Positions 22,101 through 34,135 are shown, numbered from the stretch's first letter. The stretch: 64,000 nt of DNA from Hirudinaria manillensis (GCA_034509925.1 CM067527.1:6752501-6816500); one strand, 5' to 3'. The notes: a model not told the origin generated them from the letters alone. A program made the numbers and translations.

Positions 22101-24474
22101 TCAACGACTGTGCCACAAGAGACAGTTGAATCTCTGACCTTTACCTGCCCCCATTGTCAAAGAATGTTTCGATCGAACAGTGGCTTCAAACAGCACATGC
22201 ATGTTCACGAATCTATTAAACCATTCTCTTGCAATATTTGTGGCTCTAAATATGTCAATAGGAGTAGCTTGATTCGCCATAAGAATTTGAAGTGCCGAAC
22301 TAAAGGCAAGCTCCGAAAAGAAGTGCCTGAATCAATTGACAAGAACGCTAAAAATAATTTTATAGAATCTCCACAAGAGGAATCAAATTCATCATCAGGC
22401 AATTTCGAAGCAAGTGAAAGTCAAGGTGAAGATATTTCTACATCTCAGACATCAGACGTTGACAAAAGTACCCAAGCTTTATCAGCAGAACTGAATGAGA
22501 GAAGCTCGACGCCCGAGGAAGCCAATATCAACAATCCCCAGATCTTCATATTGCCAAACGAATCAATCGATAAATCACTGCAAGAAAACAAAGATACAGC
22601 CGGTGAGAGCCAACATAGAAATACTTCTGATCCAAATTGTTCGTCATCTCAGACATTGCCAGTTGTTGAAGTAAACAGCGAAGTCCATCAAATGTCTTCA
22701 ATCCCACCAATATTTGTATCACTACCACCTACACAAGCTGAACATCCGCTGATACTCGGCCATAGTCAATCCTTCCCAATGCCATGTTTTTATAATCCTT
22801 TCATCTTCACCGCATTGGCTCAAAACTCAGGAAATACCTTCTCGGCTCAACCAGTAATCACCAATCACATCAATCAGGCCTCTGCATTCACTCCAGATAA
22901 CTTCATAGCAAATTCATTCAACCAAACCCCACTCCCGGGATTATACAATCCTTGCAATTTAGGTTCCATGGAACAGTCTGCAGCAATCAATTTCCCCAAC
23001 TATCCTTTTCTAAACATGCCTATGTTTCCACAACATTGGGGATTGTACCAGAATGCTGGAATGTTAAATCAAACTTTAACTCAGCCACAACAAATTTTTA
23101 TGAATTCCACTTTTCAACGCAACTCTGCAGATCAGAAGTGATCTGATTTTTATTTTTAGCCACGGCACTTAAGACATATTTATGGATTTTATTTCAATTG
23201 TAATAAAATATAAAAGTAAATAAGGTTTTTAAATTTATTGCCAAATTCTTGATTCACAAATCATTCTGAGTTACATAACATAACATTTTAATTTTACATT
23301 AAAAAAATACTTTAAACATATTAAACTTTAAATATATTTGCCACCAATTAAAAAAATTTGTAATATTTATTCACAAACATCTATAAACATCATCACGATC
23401 ATCTTAGATCAACAAATCAATCAGCACGGGGAAAGCTTGTGAAAAACATCAAACATAACATTTTTTAATCGCCTGAATCTTTGTTCGTGGAATTCAATAT
23501 TGCGGTCAGCCTGAAAGGGAGGAAGCAGCTTCATGTAGCGCTTTCATGGACGACAGCTTAGCGCAGGAGCTGCGCAGGTGTTGACGTCCCTTGACGCTGG
23601 CGCTCGACTTGTGTGACATAAATCATAACGATCCTCACGTGCTACTTACTTCCAATGAATGTAAATAGATTAACATGGCCGTGGTTAAAAGTGAATAACA
23701 ATGCATTGACCAGGACGAAATGCACCTTAAGAGACTACCGAAGAAATGAATTGATCATTTAAATGATTAGTTATTTTTAAATTAAATCACACAGAACGAT
23801 CGATGTAAGTTTGTCAATGTCATAACAAAGTGCATAATATCAATGCTTAATGATGAGATCATCATCAACTATGACATTCGTTACAGAAATATAAGCTGGC
23901 ATGTTTCCTGTGCATGTTTTCAACCTTCAGCGGATCTCATTTTAAATTCGGCAGACGAGAATGTCTCGATCTCGAAGGAAGTGCACTTCAAGTTCAACGA
24001 GACGTTGAAGGAGCGAAAGAACGGTTAGTGCAGATGGATGACAGAACTGATGAATTGGAGAACATCGTCTCCATGGCGACGGATTTGGTAAAGAAGTCCA
24101 TTTTTGGAGTAAGATTCAGATTTTTGCAATGAAATTTTAATATTCCTTCGAATATTTATTATGACTAATTATAATTACTCAGCTACTAACTAATATTAAT
24201 ATTAATTCACTGTTAATTTGTATCTTATTAGTTCGAAAACAGTTGTATCTATTAATTATTTTTTATTCAATCTGAGAAAAATTATTTAACCGCGAATTTC
24301 AATAAAATTATTTAGCGCTTAGCTTTGCTGATGATGTAACGTATATCTTTTAGATTACTTTTAATTTTATTGTATATCCGCCAGAGTCCACTAGCCGAGA
24401 GAGCACCAGACGACCTGTACAGGAGCGTTGTTTTTAAAGTGTATGACATTTTAAAAGAAGGAAGGAAGAATTAA
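17227..24474 (+). CDS. CFAP157: CFAP157-like ciliary coiled-coil protein
   Basis: Model: join(17227..17354, 17799..17920, 18103..18252, 18609..18762, 19660..19927, 20278..20402, 23931..24108, 24385..24474), 404 aa, every junction in phase. The N-terminus is strongly basic (MPRRRKAEKQK). Almost the whole chain is heptad-like, charged coiled coil. The order (basic start, coiled coil, a T-A-E-N-K-Q-L-G segment, then a segment with E-M-P-E-L-L-R-R, then Q-E-N-E-E-L) follows my recollection of CFAP157 and the DUF4515 group. The family acts at basal bodies and axonemes, for example in sperm flagella. It is shorter than vertebrate CFAP157. Intron 6 (3.5 kb) holds an intronless zinc-finger gene. Another ciliary DUF4515 protein (BBOF1 or CCDC166) is possible. 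Confidence 0.6.
19110..19148. repeat. (AAT)n microsatellite
   Basis: About 11 AAT units directly in front of a GC-richer dispersed-repeat-like segment. Confidence 0.9.
19149..19290. repeat. candidate dispersed repeat with a tata-tagcgcc core
   Basis: In CFAP157-like intron 4, a GC-richer block starts with TATATAGCGCC, contains a second AGGCGCTTTG near 19183 and a GAGGTGGGTCTTCAG stretch near 19237. This arrangement resembles non-coding dispersed repeats I recall from marine invertebrate genomes. No open frame. Only one copy in this window, so the repeat status is inferred. Confidence 0.4.
20880..23141 (+). CDS. intronless C2H2/C2HC zinc-finger protein 2, nested in CFAP157-like intron 6
   Basis: 753 aa from the ATG at 20880; AATAAA at about 23202. 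Eight intact fingers in four pairs: 23-43 (C2H2) with 56-79 (C2HC, H-x6-C); 244-264 with 272-293 (both C2H2); 338-358 (C2H2) with 366-389 (C2HC); 423-443 (C2H2) with 451-472 (C2HC, H-x4-C). The second finger of each pair has a G-x-K-Y turn and in three pairs is entered through a K-P-F-A/S-C linker. The C-terminus is Asn/Pro/Phe-rich with Y-N-P, F-P-N-Y-P-F and Q-N-A-G-M-L motifs. Length, finger layout and tail show it is a paralogue of the gene at 9589. Likely nuclear and DNA-binding; orthologue unknown. Confidence 0.9.
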   Translation: MSTEESASSSGEIVQFTSKAFRCPWCQLIFESAILLRDHLSKHNRKDKVFDKPFACKACGRKYSLKFNLDKHVKENSKCQKIYKYSSVSEESQVPANVKPLTATKACSEIVQEPIFPIASDPSSVRYSSSSDDQQTQTLSGQISSSIGNVLPSPTSSSESLIVRREDLTEKQSLEGRQISVSGEASDNSDSLGNHENLNNDCQKMIFSKTVSPLHRRSSSNFDPDEYLTNSTTPDGKIHQIFKCPECPKLFGKSQHLKLHMRAHTSKSKLICGVCNQKYSSKKSLKVHTKRMHSKPILQGRASGLSSSAGSNQEVMEIDGVDRNASDFVVPLTTTFKCSQCSKEFLSKALLDQHENNHVSDKPFACEICGKKYVNADSLNIHVAMNLNCQPNEQTSSTPVVQESMETSTTVPQETVESLTFTCPHCQRMFRSNSGFKQHMHVHESIKPFSCNICGSKYVNRSSLIRHKNLKCRTKGKLRKEVPESIDKNAKNNFIESPQEESNSSSGNFEASESQGEDISTSQTSDVDKSTQALSAELNERSSTPEEANINNPQIFILPNESIDKSLQENKDTAGESQHRNTSDPNCSSSQTLPVVEVNSEVHQMSSIPPIFVSLPPTQAEHPLILGHSQSFPMPCFYNPFIFTALAQNSGNTFSAQPVITNHINQASAFTPDNFIANSFNQTPLPGLYNPCNLGSMEQSAAINFPNYPFLNMPMFPQHWGLYQNAGMLNQTLTQPQQIFMNSTFQRNSADQK
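23142..23930. other. CFAP157-like intron 6, part after the nested gene
   Basis: Mostly AT-rich. A GC-rich, CpG-containing patch at about 23490-23630 stands out: it is open for about 30 codons on each strand (plus frame ending TGA near 23581, minus frame ending near 23500). It may be a terminal exon of an unseen transcript or a regulatory patch. No family recognised. Confidence 0.4.
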
Positions 24475-25084
24475 GAAATAATTTTCCATTTAAGTTAACG
24501 TAAAACTATTTTTATTATTAAGGTTATTTTTTTTAAGAATAATTTTCTTCATTTGTCACCATTGAATAACATATAATCACGTTTTCAACGATGCGACAAT
24601 GCCATGGCATGATGGAGTCGAGTCAAAAATGTCTCGGTTTAGAATTTCATTGGATCAAAAAATCCTTGAATTTCATATTAATATAATTAAAATTAAGTCA
24701 CGCCCTTAAGTATTTCGAATATCGTTTATTTCATGGCAAGAAAGGTGGAAATGTTGGCACAAGCAGTTGAGCTGTTAAAAACAGATTTTAAATATATTTC
24801 TGATAAAGTTCTATGATAAATTACGAAATATCATATAATCCATTATAATTCAATAATCAACCTCAACGGATAAAAGTATAATATAAGATGAAATATAAAA
24901 TTAATATTTGAAGTTACTGTCCTACAATGCGGACATATTCTAGTCAAAGTAATGACTAAAAAAAAAACAATAATAATTAATATTAATATTAAATATGACA
25001 GTTATTAATGTATTAATATTACTATTATTGTTGTATGTAGACAACAAAAACATTTTAAAATATTGATTTGTTTCAAATTCGAAA
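24475..25084. other. convergent 3' intergenic region
   Basis: 610 bp between the stop of the CFAP157-like gene (+) and the stop of the BOK-like gene (-). Very AT-rich; no gene seen. It should hold the 3' UTRs and poly(A) sites of both. Confidence 0.6.
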
Positions 25085-27602
25085 TTAATCTGAGCTAAAA
25101 AATCTAATGGGCAGCATGATGGTGATCCAAAGTCCCATTAAAAATCCAAAAACTTTCAAGACCTGCTGATAGGTCTTGTTGATTGGCTGGTAGTCTGGCA
25201 CAATGGCTACCTGGTTGGAATTATTTGATCTTCACATTAATAATAACTATAATTTAAATATTAATTAATATGGTTAAAATAATAACGATGACTCTTTTGT
25301 TCCAAATAAATTTCAAATTTAATACTTACTGCTTAGATTAACATAATAACCAATGTGCTTAATAATAATAATAACAATAATATAGTTATTTACTGTGATC
25401 AACACCGTCATCATCGTCGTCATAGCTTACCCATCCCCCTTGTTTGCACACCCACTGGGCCACGTGTCTGTCGATGATTTGAGAGAAGACCTGTACGATG
25501 ACGTTGATAAGGTCACCTTTTCCGTTGTCCACGACTTCTAGGGCAACTGCACCTGAAACTGCCAGCATGGCCACTACCCTGTACCAAGTCACGAAACTGT
25601 TCTCGAACATCGTATCGCCTGTTGATAGTTGGCAGGTTGCACTTGGTAGGTTAGTTTTTGATTATAAAAATACAAATAAAATAACTGTAGTATTCAATTT
25701 TTAGAAGTTAGATTACCGTTAAGTTGTGAATAACACTATTATTTATGAACTATTTAATAAACTATTGCACATTTTTTCGTCAATTATTTCGAAATATGAT
25801 ATTTTCTATACCAAATATGTATTAAAATCGCTTTGATATTCTTTGCTCACCATCATTCCCCCCACTCACATTGGATATCCCATCATCATCACCACCTTGG
25901 CAACCGACCTATACAAGTCATAGCTCTAGTGATAGCAGCCTGGGACCTTAGGGGCATTTTCAGCTGAGCGGCCAAATTGTCATAAAGGAAAGGATAGGCG
26001 TTTTCCAACTTCTGGCCGAGTTCAAGGAATTCTGAACTGGTTTCTGGCAGTCTGTTTCTCCACTTTTCGAATCTTATGAGACCAACTTTGTCGGGGGAGG
26101 ATTGGATGAATACCTCTTGTGTTTGGTCCTTTAAAAAGAACACGTAAATAGAAATATGTAATATGGTTAGATGTAATTTTGCAAAATTCTAAATTTTATT
26201 GCAAAACCGATTATGGATGCAAATGGGTATTGGCAATTAGTTTTTTAAATAAATGTTATTTGATAATTAATAAATCCAATTAATATTAAATAAAAATTAA
26301 ATAATTATGGTAATTAGCATCCATTGAAAATGTGGTTTATCTTGGATTACCTTTCGTAAATTCTTGACAAACTATTTAAAGACTGGATCTCAATTTGGGT
26401 TAACCAAGAAGTGTTACAAATCATTGCTAAAGTGTTTTTCTAAGGCCACCAAGCTTCCTGTTGCTATCCAATTACAGTGCCGTGTAATTTATGCTTCTCT
26501 TTGAAGCGTGTTATATTTGATTGTTATATTATAATTTTGAATAATTTTGATAGAAGGCTAGAAGGATAGAAGGCATTGGAAGATTGCTTTTCCTCAAGGC
26601 TTTTCCTTGGCTTTTATTTTATTTCCTTCCTCTGCCTAAATACATTCTCAGTAACCAATCGCAACATTCTCCTAATTGAAAACAACAACAACAACAACAA
26701 CAACAAGAGGCTCAAAATAGGAGTCTGTTTCTTTATCATTTGCTTAATATTTGCGTACCATGCTGGCGCCGAGACCACATTACAAAGCTCCAGTAATTTG
26801 CATAATATCTCTTTCCAAGAGTTAGTTCAAACTCAAATAAACATGCAAATATTTACGTTATCATTGGGTACTATTATTGTTGTTATTGTCATAATAATAA
26901 TTATTATTTTCTTATTAATTCCAGGAGACTAAATAAAATTTATTGATATTATTTATTTTAAAATTTAATTTTATAATTTCGACCTCAAAACATCAACAAC
27001 AACAAACCGATTGCGAGAAGAAACGGCTGAGTGATCCCATGAAGTGAAAATTGTTTCCTTTGTCGTTGTTTGGAGAATCTGTCGTGTTGTTGTGGCTGTT
27101 GTCGTTGGAACCGACCGATGTTTGCGAATTTTGTTCTTTGCCAAATGTTTGCAAATATCTGCGATAAAATAAATAATATATATTGACTACGTTGTAACAA
27201 ATAATATTTATTAATAATTTCTCAAGCATTTAAAACTATTTTTTTTATCCCTTCGAATTTGTGGAATAATTTCTAATTAATACTTTAAATATTAATAAAA
27301 AAAAATTGAATAATCCGTTCCTAATATAATAATCTTTCGATACAACATTTCCAACGAATCGAAAATTAAAAAAAGAAAAACCTTTCTTGTTGCAAGTGGA
27401 GCATATTGGACAATCTGTTGTAGATGTAATCCTCGCAAAGTATCTTGGATTGTTCTACGACCTCGTTACGAGCCTTGGCCGAAACCTCAGTCGAACCCAG
27501 AGAAGCAAAACTTTTGGCGGCGAAGTGCTTCATCTTGCTGGACTGTCCTTTCAGAAAGTTCAGTTTGTTCTCGATGAAGATTTTTCTGCGCTCGGCTGCC
27601 AT
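25085..27602 (-). CDS. BOK: BOK-like Bcl-2 family protein
   Basis: Model: complement(join(25085..25210, 25431..25618, 25909..26128, 27008..27158, 27382..27602)), 301 aa, phases consistent. Exon 1 carries a BH4-like region (E-V-V-E-Q-S-K ... Y-I-Y-N-R-L) matching the BOK N-terminus. Exon 2 is Asn/Ser-rich. The BH3 region is at about 157-171 (F-L-E-L-G-Q-K-L-E), with Gln where canonical BH3 has Asp. BH1 is at about 207-226 (V-T-W-Y-R-V-V, compare T-W-G-K in BOK). BH2 ends exon 4 (W-V-C-K-Q-G-G-W, 253-260). A C-terminal membrane anchor spans about 278-295. BOK proteins are pro-apoptotic effectors of mitochondrial and ER membranes. At 301 aa it is longer than vertebrate BOK (about 212) mainly through exons 1 and 2. 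Exon 2, with donor GTTTGT, is the least certain part. Confidence 0.8.
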
Positions 27603-29339
27603 GGATACCTTGGATCTTTGAGGGAGTAGATTGAATGAAGAAACAGTAGTATTAAATTAAGTTGGACGATAGGGTTAGACTTGAGATTCGTTTACAAATT
27701 TGCTGTTATTTATTGACTCTTTATTTTCTTTATTTGTCCGTTTTCCTTGAAAAGCTGTAATAGTGAAATTAAACTCTTAATTCTAAACTATTTTTTTTGG
27801 TTTGAGATTTTTTTTTTAATTTATTTGAAATTTTATAAAAAGAAAATGGAAAAAAAAGAGCAATGACATTGAAACAAACTCGCGGATTATTAAAATTGTC
27901 AAAAATTTTATTTGCAATTTTTTTTCTTTTAGAAAATATAATTCGACAAGATCGACTCTGATCAATCTTTCCAACATAAAATGAAGTCTCTTCCTATTAA
28001 TTAATTACAGATTAAAATACTCGTTAAATCTTTCAAGGTTAAAAATATTACAACAGGAATCCTCATTCTTCAAGCGTCTGGATTTGAGTTTATGTTTTTC
28101 TGGAGAAAAGCATGAGAACCAGGAAATGAAGATATTGATGATAAGAGAGGGACATGCGGAGATAGATAGAAACAGAGGGGTGAATGGAGGAATGAACGAA
28201 TGAAAGAATGAATGAACGTGGAGAGCATTGAAAGAAAGTCAGTGATGAGTATTCAGTATTTGTGCTTCCTTTGAAATTATATTTCGTTGAATGAATATCT
28301 GAAAAATTCCCATTTTTTGGCAGCTTTGAAGCGCGGATTTTGATGAGCAGAAAAACATATTTATTTATTCATATATTTATTTATTTATTTCAATAAATAA
28401 TTGGACTATTTGTTTAAAATTTATTTTTATAAAGATTTATGAGTCGCTGGGCGATCGCATTAATGTCACGCATGGGCCATTGATTGAAACTCAGTTAATA
28501 TTTGAACGACAGCAGCATTTGTTGTCTTAAGTTCGTCCAAATAAATTAATTTAATTTATAACAAATATAATAATATTCTTCAAATTAAATTAAATTTAAA
28601 TTTGAATTTAAACAAAAATTTTGTAAATAATAATTAATAAACTTTTAAAATTAATTTTATTTTTAAATGAATAAAGACTTGAGCTTCAAATTCAATTCCA
28701 AGTTTATATTGATGGAAAATATAAATTATTATAAACAAAAATATTTAAAGTATTCTTAACACGAATACTAATAAAAAATAGTTTATATATTTATATAAAT
28801 TAAAATATAATTTTTTATTTTTTTCTAATAATATGACGTTAAATTAAATTAAATTGATTAAATTTTCAAATAATCACTATTATTTTCAATGAATTATTGG
28901 ATAGAAATGTGTACACAAGTTGTTCGACTGATGATCAAGAAGTTGTTTTCATCGAATGAATACATGGACTTGTTTACCAAACAAATAATACATTGGAGAT
29001 TCGTTGTTTATCTGAATGCAAAATACAAATTAAAAAAAGATAGCGCAACCAGGCCAAAGGTCCTAAGATTAATTTTCGGTAATACATTTTCTTAATTGTT
29101 GGTAAATGTGAAATAAATTGCAGAAAATGTCAAATTGACTTGGTGACCACATCAATGGGATTTACGAGATGTGAAGTTACATTTAAATCAATACATTTGT
29201 CCCTGTATTGGTGTATTATATTAAATTGGATTAATATTTTTATAAATTTATAAAGTCAAACAAATATCACCAGCCATGATTAACTTTTTGCGTTAAAAAA
29301 AAATGATTTCAATTTTTGACTGCCATCGATCATCGGTGT
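27603..29339. other. intergenic, BOK-like gene to secreted-family cluster
   Basis: Very AT-rich. Some GAATGAAC-type simple sequence near 28190-28215 and ATTT tracts near 28360-28390. The 68-codon frame at 28889-29095 has no recognisable features and no flanking gene signals. Probably contains the divergent promoters of the BOK-like gene and of the first cluster gene. Confidence 0.5.
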
Positions 29340-29347
29340 TATAAATA
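29340..29347 (+). promoter_or_regulatory. TATA box of cluster gene 1
   Basis: TATAAATA 40 nt upstream of the ATG at 29380. Boxes at nearly the same distance precede the other cluster genes. Confidence 0.75.
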
Positions 29348-29379
29348 CATTTCAGTTCACTTGCAAGACATCGAGAATT

Positions 29380-32300
29380 ATGATTTTGTTGAAATCATTT
29401 TTCTTCTTTGCCGCACTTGCATGGGCAGAATCTGGTTTGCGTTCAAAATCTATTTTTGGACGTAACGTTTACGTAATTAATAAAAACAAAATGACATCGA
29501 AACATATAATTTCAATAAAAAAAGTTTAATTTTTCTTTATTAATTCAGACACCGTGTGAAACTCTTATCAAAAATGTTTATGATATTTCTAAGAACTAAT
29601 TTTATGATTTAACTTTATTGTTTAACAGCTTCCCCTTCAGAACCGTACCTGATTTATGCAGTGGAACATGCAACGAAAACTGATTTCTATGAGGCCGACT
29701 ATCGCTTGATTGAAACTCGAAAGATCCTCACGATTTTAAACGAAGGAAAAGCCTTGAACAACTTGGTCGTCCGTCAAAATGGCAGGAACAAGTTCTTGTA
29801 TTGGAGTTTCAGCAGATCTGGCAAATTGGAACGTTACGATGTTTCAAACAAAATGGTAGAAGAAATGAAAATAGGTAAGTATCCAACTCCCTTTGCCAAA
29901 ACATATTTTTGATTTATTTTCAAATTATGGTCCTTTAAACGTAATTCTTTATTGTATTTGAGCTATTTTTTTTTTCAAAATGCTCAGATGGTTATAGCTC
30001 CTTTGTTGGACTCGGAGTTAACGACGAAATATATTTATATTATCCAAGCACAAAGAAAATAATAGTTTATGACTTTAATACTGAGAAGAGAATATCAATT
30101 CTCGATGGTCTGAAAAATTTCAAAACTGACTTTCATTGCGTCGATGTAGATCCACGAGATAAAGAGTAAGCTGTGCAGACGATATTTTCACAAAATTAAA
30201 GACAAGACCCAAAGTAACTGTTTAAGGAATTAAATTAGATAAGCAAATATTACTAACATTTAACGAAGAAAGAAATTGTAATTTCGTAAAGACTTTCTGC
30301 GTCTTTATTGTTTATAGACAGTTATTTTTTGCCGAGTGTTCTGACAAGCGATTCACCGGACGTATTTTTGACATCCACGATGAAAGAGTTGTTCCTCTCT
30401 ACAAGCAGCCTCTGACAAAGTGTTTCGATACGTGGAAGATTACACCAAATGGTTTCTAATCGTTTGTTTATTAAATTTTTATTTTCATGTTAGAAAACTG
30501 CCGAATGATAAAATAATGTCTGTTTATATCTCTTTAAACCAACTCATCGTATTTGTCAGAATTTGAACGAGTTAAAAATTGAATTTACCCTTCAGAATTT
30601 CCTTTCCAAAGTAAAATGCATTTACTTTTAGGAAAGCAAGTATACGCCGTTGACGACGCGACAATATATCTGAGTCCAAAAGATGGCGCACCTTTTACAG
30701 AATGCTACCAGGCTGATAAGAAAATACTAGGATTTGCAGTTGGAAATAACGAATTGTTTTTTACAACGCAGGACGGGTAAGCAATTTAGAACTTTTATAT
30801 TAACTCAAAGGTTCAAAATAAAATAAAAATAATTGTTTGTTGATGATGTTTAGGTACGAATTTCTTTATTTTCCTTCGCATTGTAGTAATTTCACCAAGA
30901 AAATTTAGTTTTTATATACCATTGCTCTGATGCAATAGTTTAGATTCACATACTGCATGTGACATGCAATGAGTAACAGTTTAAAATAATGTATAGAAAG
31001 AGTACTTGAAAAGAAAAGTTTGAGAAACGATAATTATGAGATTAGTTGAAGCATGTCATATTTAATGTTTGATGAAAAGCTAGTAAACAGTTGACAAATA
31101 ACAACAACTTAGGAACACAACTTCCAAACTATCAAAAGTGATTACAATGAAGCACAAGGATATTATCCAAGCTGGAGAAATCTATGTCCCCGGAATGGTC
31201 TATAAAATGGCTTTATATCAATGTAAGTCATCAATGGAAATCATTATTATTATTGTTACTCACAATTAAAACATATGCCCCCAAGCAAATTAATACAATT
31301 ACAGACAGCGAACCTGATGAATATTTGATATATGCAATTAAAAATGCGAACAAATCCTTATCGTTCTACAAAACTGATTTCAATCTGAAAAACACCAAAA
31401 GACTTCTAACAACACATTTGGCCAAAACGCCGGTGCCCCATTGGTTCATCAATCACTACGATGACGAGGATGTTTTATACTGGAGTTACAAAGGCTCAGA
31501 CTTGGTCTTCAGTCTTAATATTTTCCATTTCATGTATAAAATACTAATCTTACCGGAAGGTATGTCATCTTTTATTAATAACTAGTGGCAGTTCGATTTT
31601 TTTTCTAAGTATCATAGTTATTGCAGTCAAAAGAGGAATATTTCTTGGTCCAAGTACTGAGGGAAAGTTACGCTTTTATTTCCCTGAAGACAAAAAAATT
31701 CGCGTTTATGATTTTAAAACTGCGACCCTTGAGAAGGAATTGGATGGTTTGGTAAATTCCGGTACCGACCTTCAATTATTTGCCAGAGATCCTCTTCGCA
31801 AGCAGTTGGTAACATGGATATTTTAATGTTTCTCCAATGCGAAAATATTTCAAGCTTAAGAACTGCCAGTAATGATTGCTGCAATGTTTTATTATGAAAA
31901 TGCATTCATTCAAAGTTTTAAACTTTAAACGCAGACAAATTTTTTTTGCCGAGTGTTCTGCAACCAAGAAAACTGGAAAGGTTTTTGACATTAGGAGAAA
32001 CAAGGTATTAAAAACATACAGCCAACCTTTGTCAGATTGCTTCGACAAATGGGGAATCACACCAAATGGTATTGCAATTCTTTAGAGATAGAAATGATTA
32101 TTATATTATCATGAAGTATTACTTTATAGATTTAAAAATCTATCGAAATAATTTTGCTAAAATTTGATTGTGAGTATTTAGCCGATCTTTTGAGTGAGTT
32201 AAACTAACATGATATGAAATCATATGAGTTAAGAAATGCCATTGGATGTCCCTAATCAAGGGTGCTCTCTGGAGAAAATAAGACGACACTTAAGTACTGT

Positions 32301-33142
32301 TGCTATTACTATCCTACGCTACCTATTCGGCCAATCTATCTTGCTAAATTGTTCAACTTTATGCATTTATGATAATTAAGAAAATAAATATCGTTTAGTC
32401 AAGTGGTAATCAAATCTGTAAAATTATGTTGTTGCTTTAAATTGTCAGCCAAGAGAGCCTACGCAGCAAAGGGAAATGTACTTTACATGTCACCAAAGGA
32501 AGGTGAAGCATTTAGTCCGAAGTACTATTTACAAAGCGAAGTTGATGCTTTTGCAGTTGGAAACAATGAGATATTTTTCACAACCGAGGAATATGGGTGA
32601 AATATATTATATTGTAATGTAATATAATGTCATATTAAATAACTAGATCAGTTAATTGTGAAATAAATAGAATATTAGTTTGGGATTACATAAAATTGTA
32701 TAAAATTAACCAAAATATTGGCAATAATAATAATAACGACATTCAATATACAGAAAAATATTCAAAATGTCAAAGAGTGCAACAGGTGTTCAAACAACTC
32801 AATACTACATCGGTAAAGAGGTAACTGCTCTCATCCTGTACCAAAGTAAGTGGATGTATTTGGAACTTTTTCATGTTTTTTAAACGATTATGGTATTCTC
32901 AATATCTATGCTAGTGTATCCTAACATGCTGTTTAAACGTTAATAACAATTCAAAGTGTTTAATGCAATTAACTAATTTGAACTAATTAAATAATTAATT
33001 AATAACAAATTATTTATTGAGATGTGGTAAGAATTTTGACTAGTGAAGCATGTGTCCCTTTAAAAATATTGAAGACTATCATTCACTAGTAATACATCTG
33101 CCAGGGTTAATCAGAAATTATATTCTTTTTGCAGCTGAATAA
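29380..33142 (+). CDS. secreted-family cluster gene 1, two modules (unknown family)
   Basis: Model: join(29380..29434, 29629..29874, 29988..30165, 30318..30451, 30632..30776, 31113..31222, 31305..31559, 31627..31804, 31935..32068, 32449..32596, 32754..32845, 33135..33142), 560 aa. Exon 1 is a signal peptide (MILLKSFFFFAALAWAES). Two modules of about 270 residues follow. Each has a Y-L-I-Y-A strand and a Y-W-S motif (exon 2), Y-x-Y-x-P and V-Y-D-F (exon 3), F-F-A-E-C-S and C-F-D-T/K-W with I-T-P-N-G (exon 4), then Y-A-x-K/D and G-N-N-E-I/L-F-F-T-T (exon 5). Alternating aromatic strands suggest a YWTD-like beta-propeller; this is inference. I do not recognise the family. No second signal exon lies between the modules, and the phase-1 junction 31222/31305 joins them. 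The last exon (8 nt) is uncertain. Confidence 0.7.
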
Positions 33143-34127
33143 TAAATTAATAATCCAACATAAAATTAATAAACTCTCTATATATTTGTTAATTTAAATC
33201 TTGTTTTCTTATCAGATAATGAATTTTATCCTGTATGTTGATTAGAAATGGAAGACAATATGCATCCAAACTGCAAGGACCATCAAGCATTTGTTTGTTT
33301 TTAAATTTATTTTAAATAATGTTGGATTGATTCTCTCTCTTGTTGTTTCTGTTGCATAATTTTGCGAGCAAGAAATAAAGTTACAACAACTACTTATAAA
33401 AAATATTCTGTTTTCCATTGCATGCAGGTCAGTGTAGTCCATTAACGAGATTAAGGAAAGTTCTATTTTAAGGTCCTGTGATATTTCCTGTGTCGTGCAA
33501 AGTTCTGCTTCATTTTGGATTAATAGATATAATTATAAAATAAAAAATAATAATGATTTAAATAATGATAATGATTTATTGATTTTATATAATTTTAAGT
33601 ATCTTCTCGTTCGTGGTAGGAGTGTGGCTGGTCTCAAACTCAAACTGTTGAATTGTTTTGGAAAACTAAGGGTAACAAATAATAAAACGAATTAAAACGA
33701 CAAATTGGAATACAAAATAATAACAAATAGTTGAGCAAATTTATAGCTTCCTGATATGAGTATTCGTCAATCCGCTTTTCTAAATATTTGCTGATGAATG
33801 GAAACGGATCGAGTTATTAAACAAATTTTAACAGAACTTTGATGTTTGTCTAAATTGTTTGCTGAGATAATTTTAACAAATTGTCGCTAGTGATACTTTT
33901 GCTGATCATATTTTATCTCATTATAAAGAAATAAATAAGTTAGTTAAAAAACTGTATCAAGTCTCATCATAAACATATTTTGACCCAAATGTAACATGAA
34001 CCTTAAGGAATCATTAAAGAAATTTCATAAATTCTGAACAAATTCGTGTCCATTATAATTAACTTGGTTTGTTTACTTTAAAATAAAAATCAATTTCAAA
34101 CTCTGATCGCTTCGAATTCATCACATT
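33143..34127. other. intergenic between cluster genes 1 and 2
   Basis: AT-rich. AATAAA motifs right after the stop (about 33140-33180) can serve as poly(A) signals for gene 1. Nothing else recognised. Confidence 0.5.
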
Positions 34128-34135
34128 TATAAAAG
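34128..34135 (+). promoter_or_regulatory. TATA box of cluster gene 2
   Basis: TATAAAAG 44 nt upstream of the ATG at 34172. Confidence 0.7.

Noticed and set aside
25894..25909. BOK-like exon 3 ending at the donor near 25895
   Set aside because: That site leaves phase 2, which does not fit exon 4; the donor at 25908 gives phase 1 and a continuous match to BOK.
26576..26932. 118-codon frame with Asn run and two hydrophobic stretches, antisense in BOK-like intron 2
   Set aside because: No ATG near its start, its features come from AAC and ATT simple repeats, and no splice or promoter signal was seen.
28889..29095. 68-codon plus frame before the cluster
   Set aside because: No recognisable domain, signal peptide or splice context; AT-rich chance frame is likelier.
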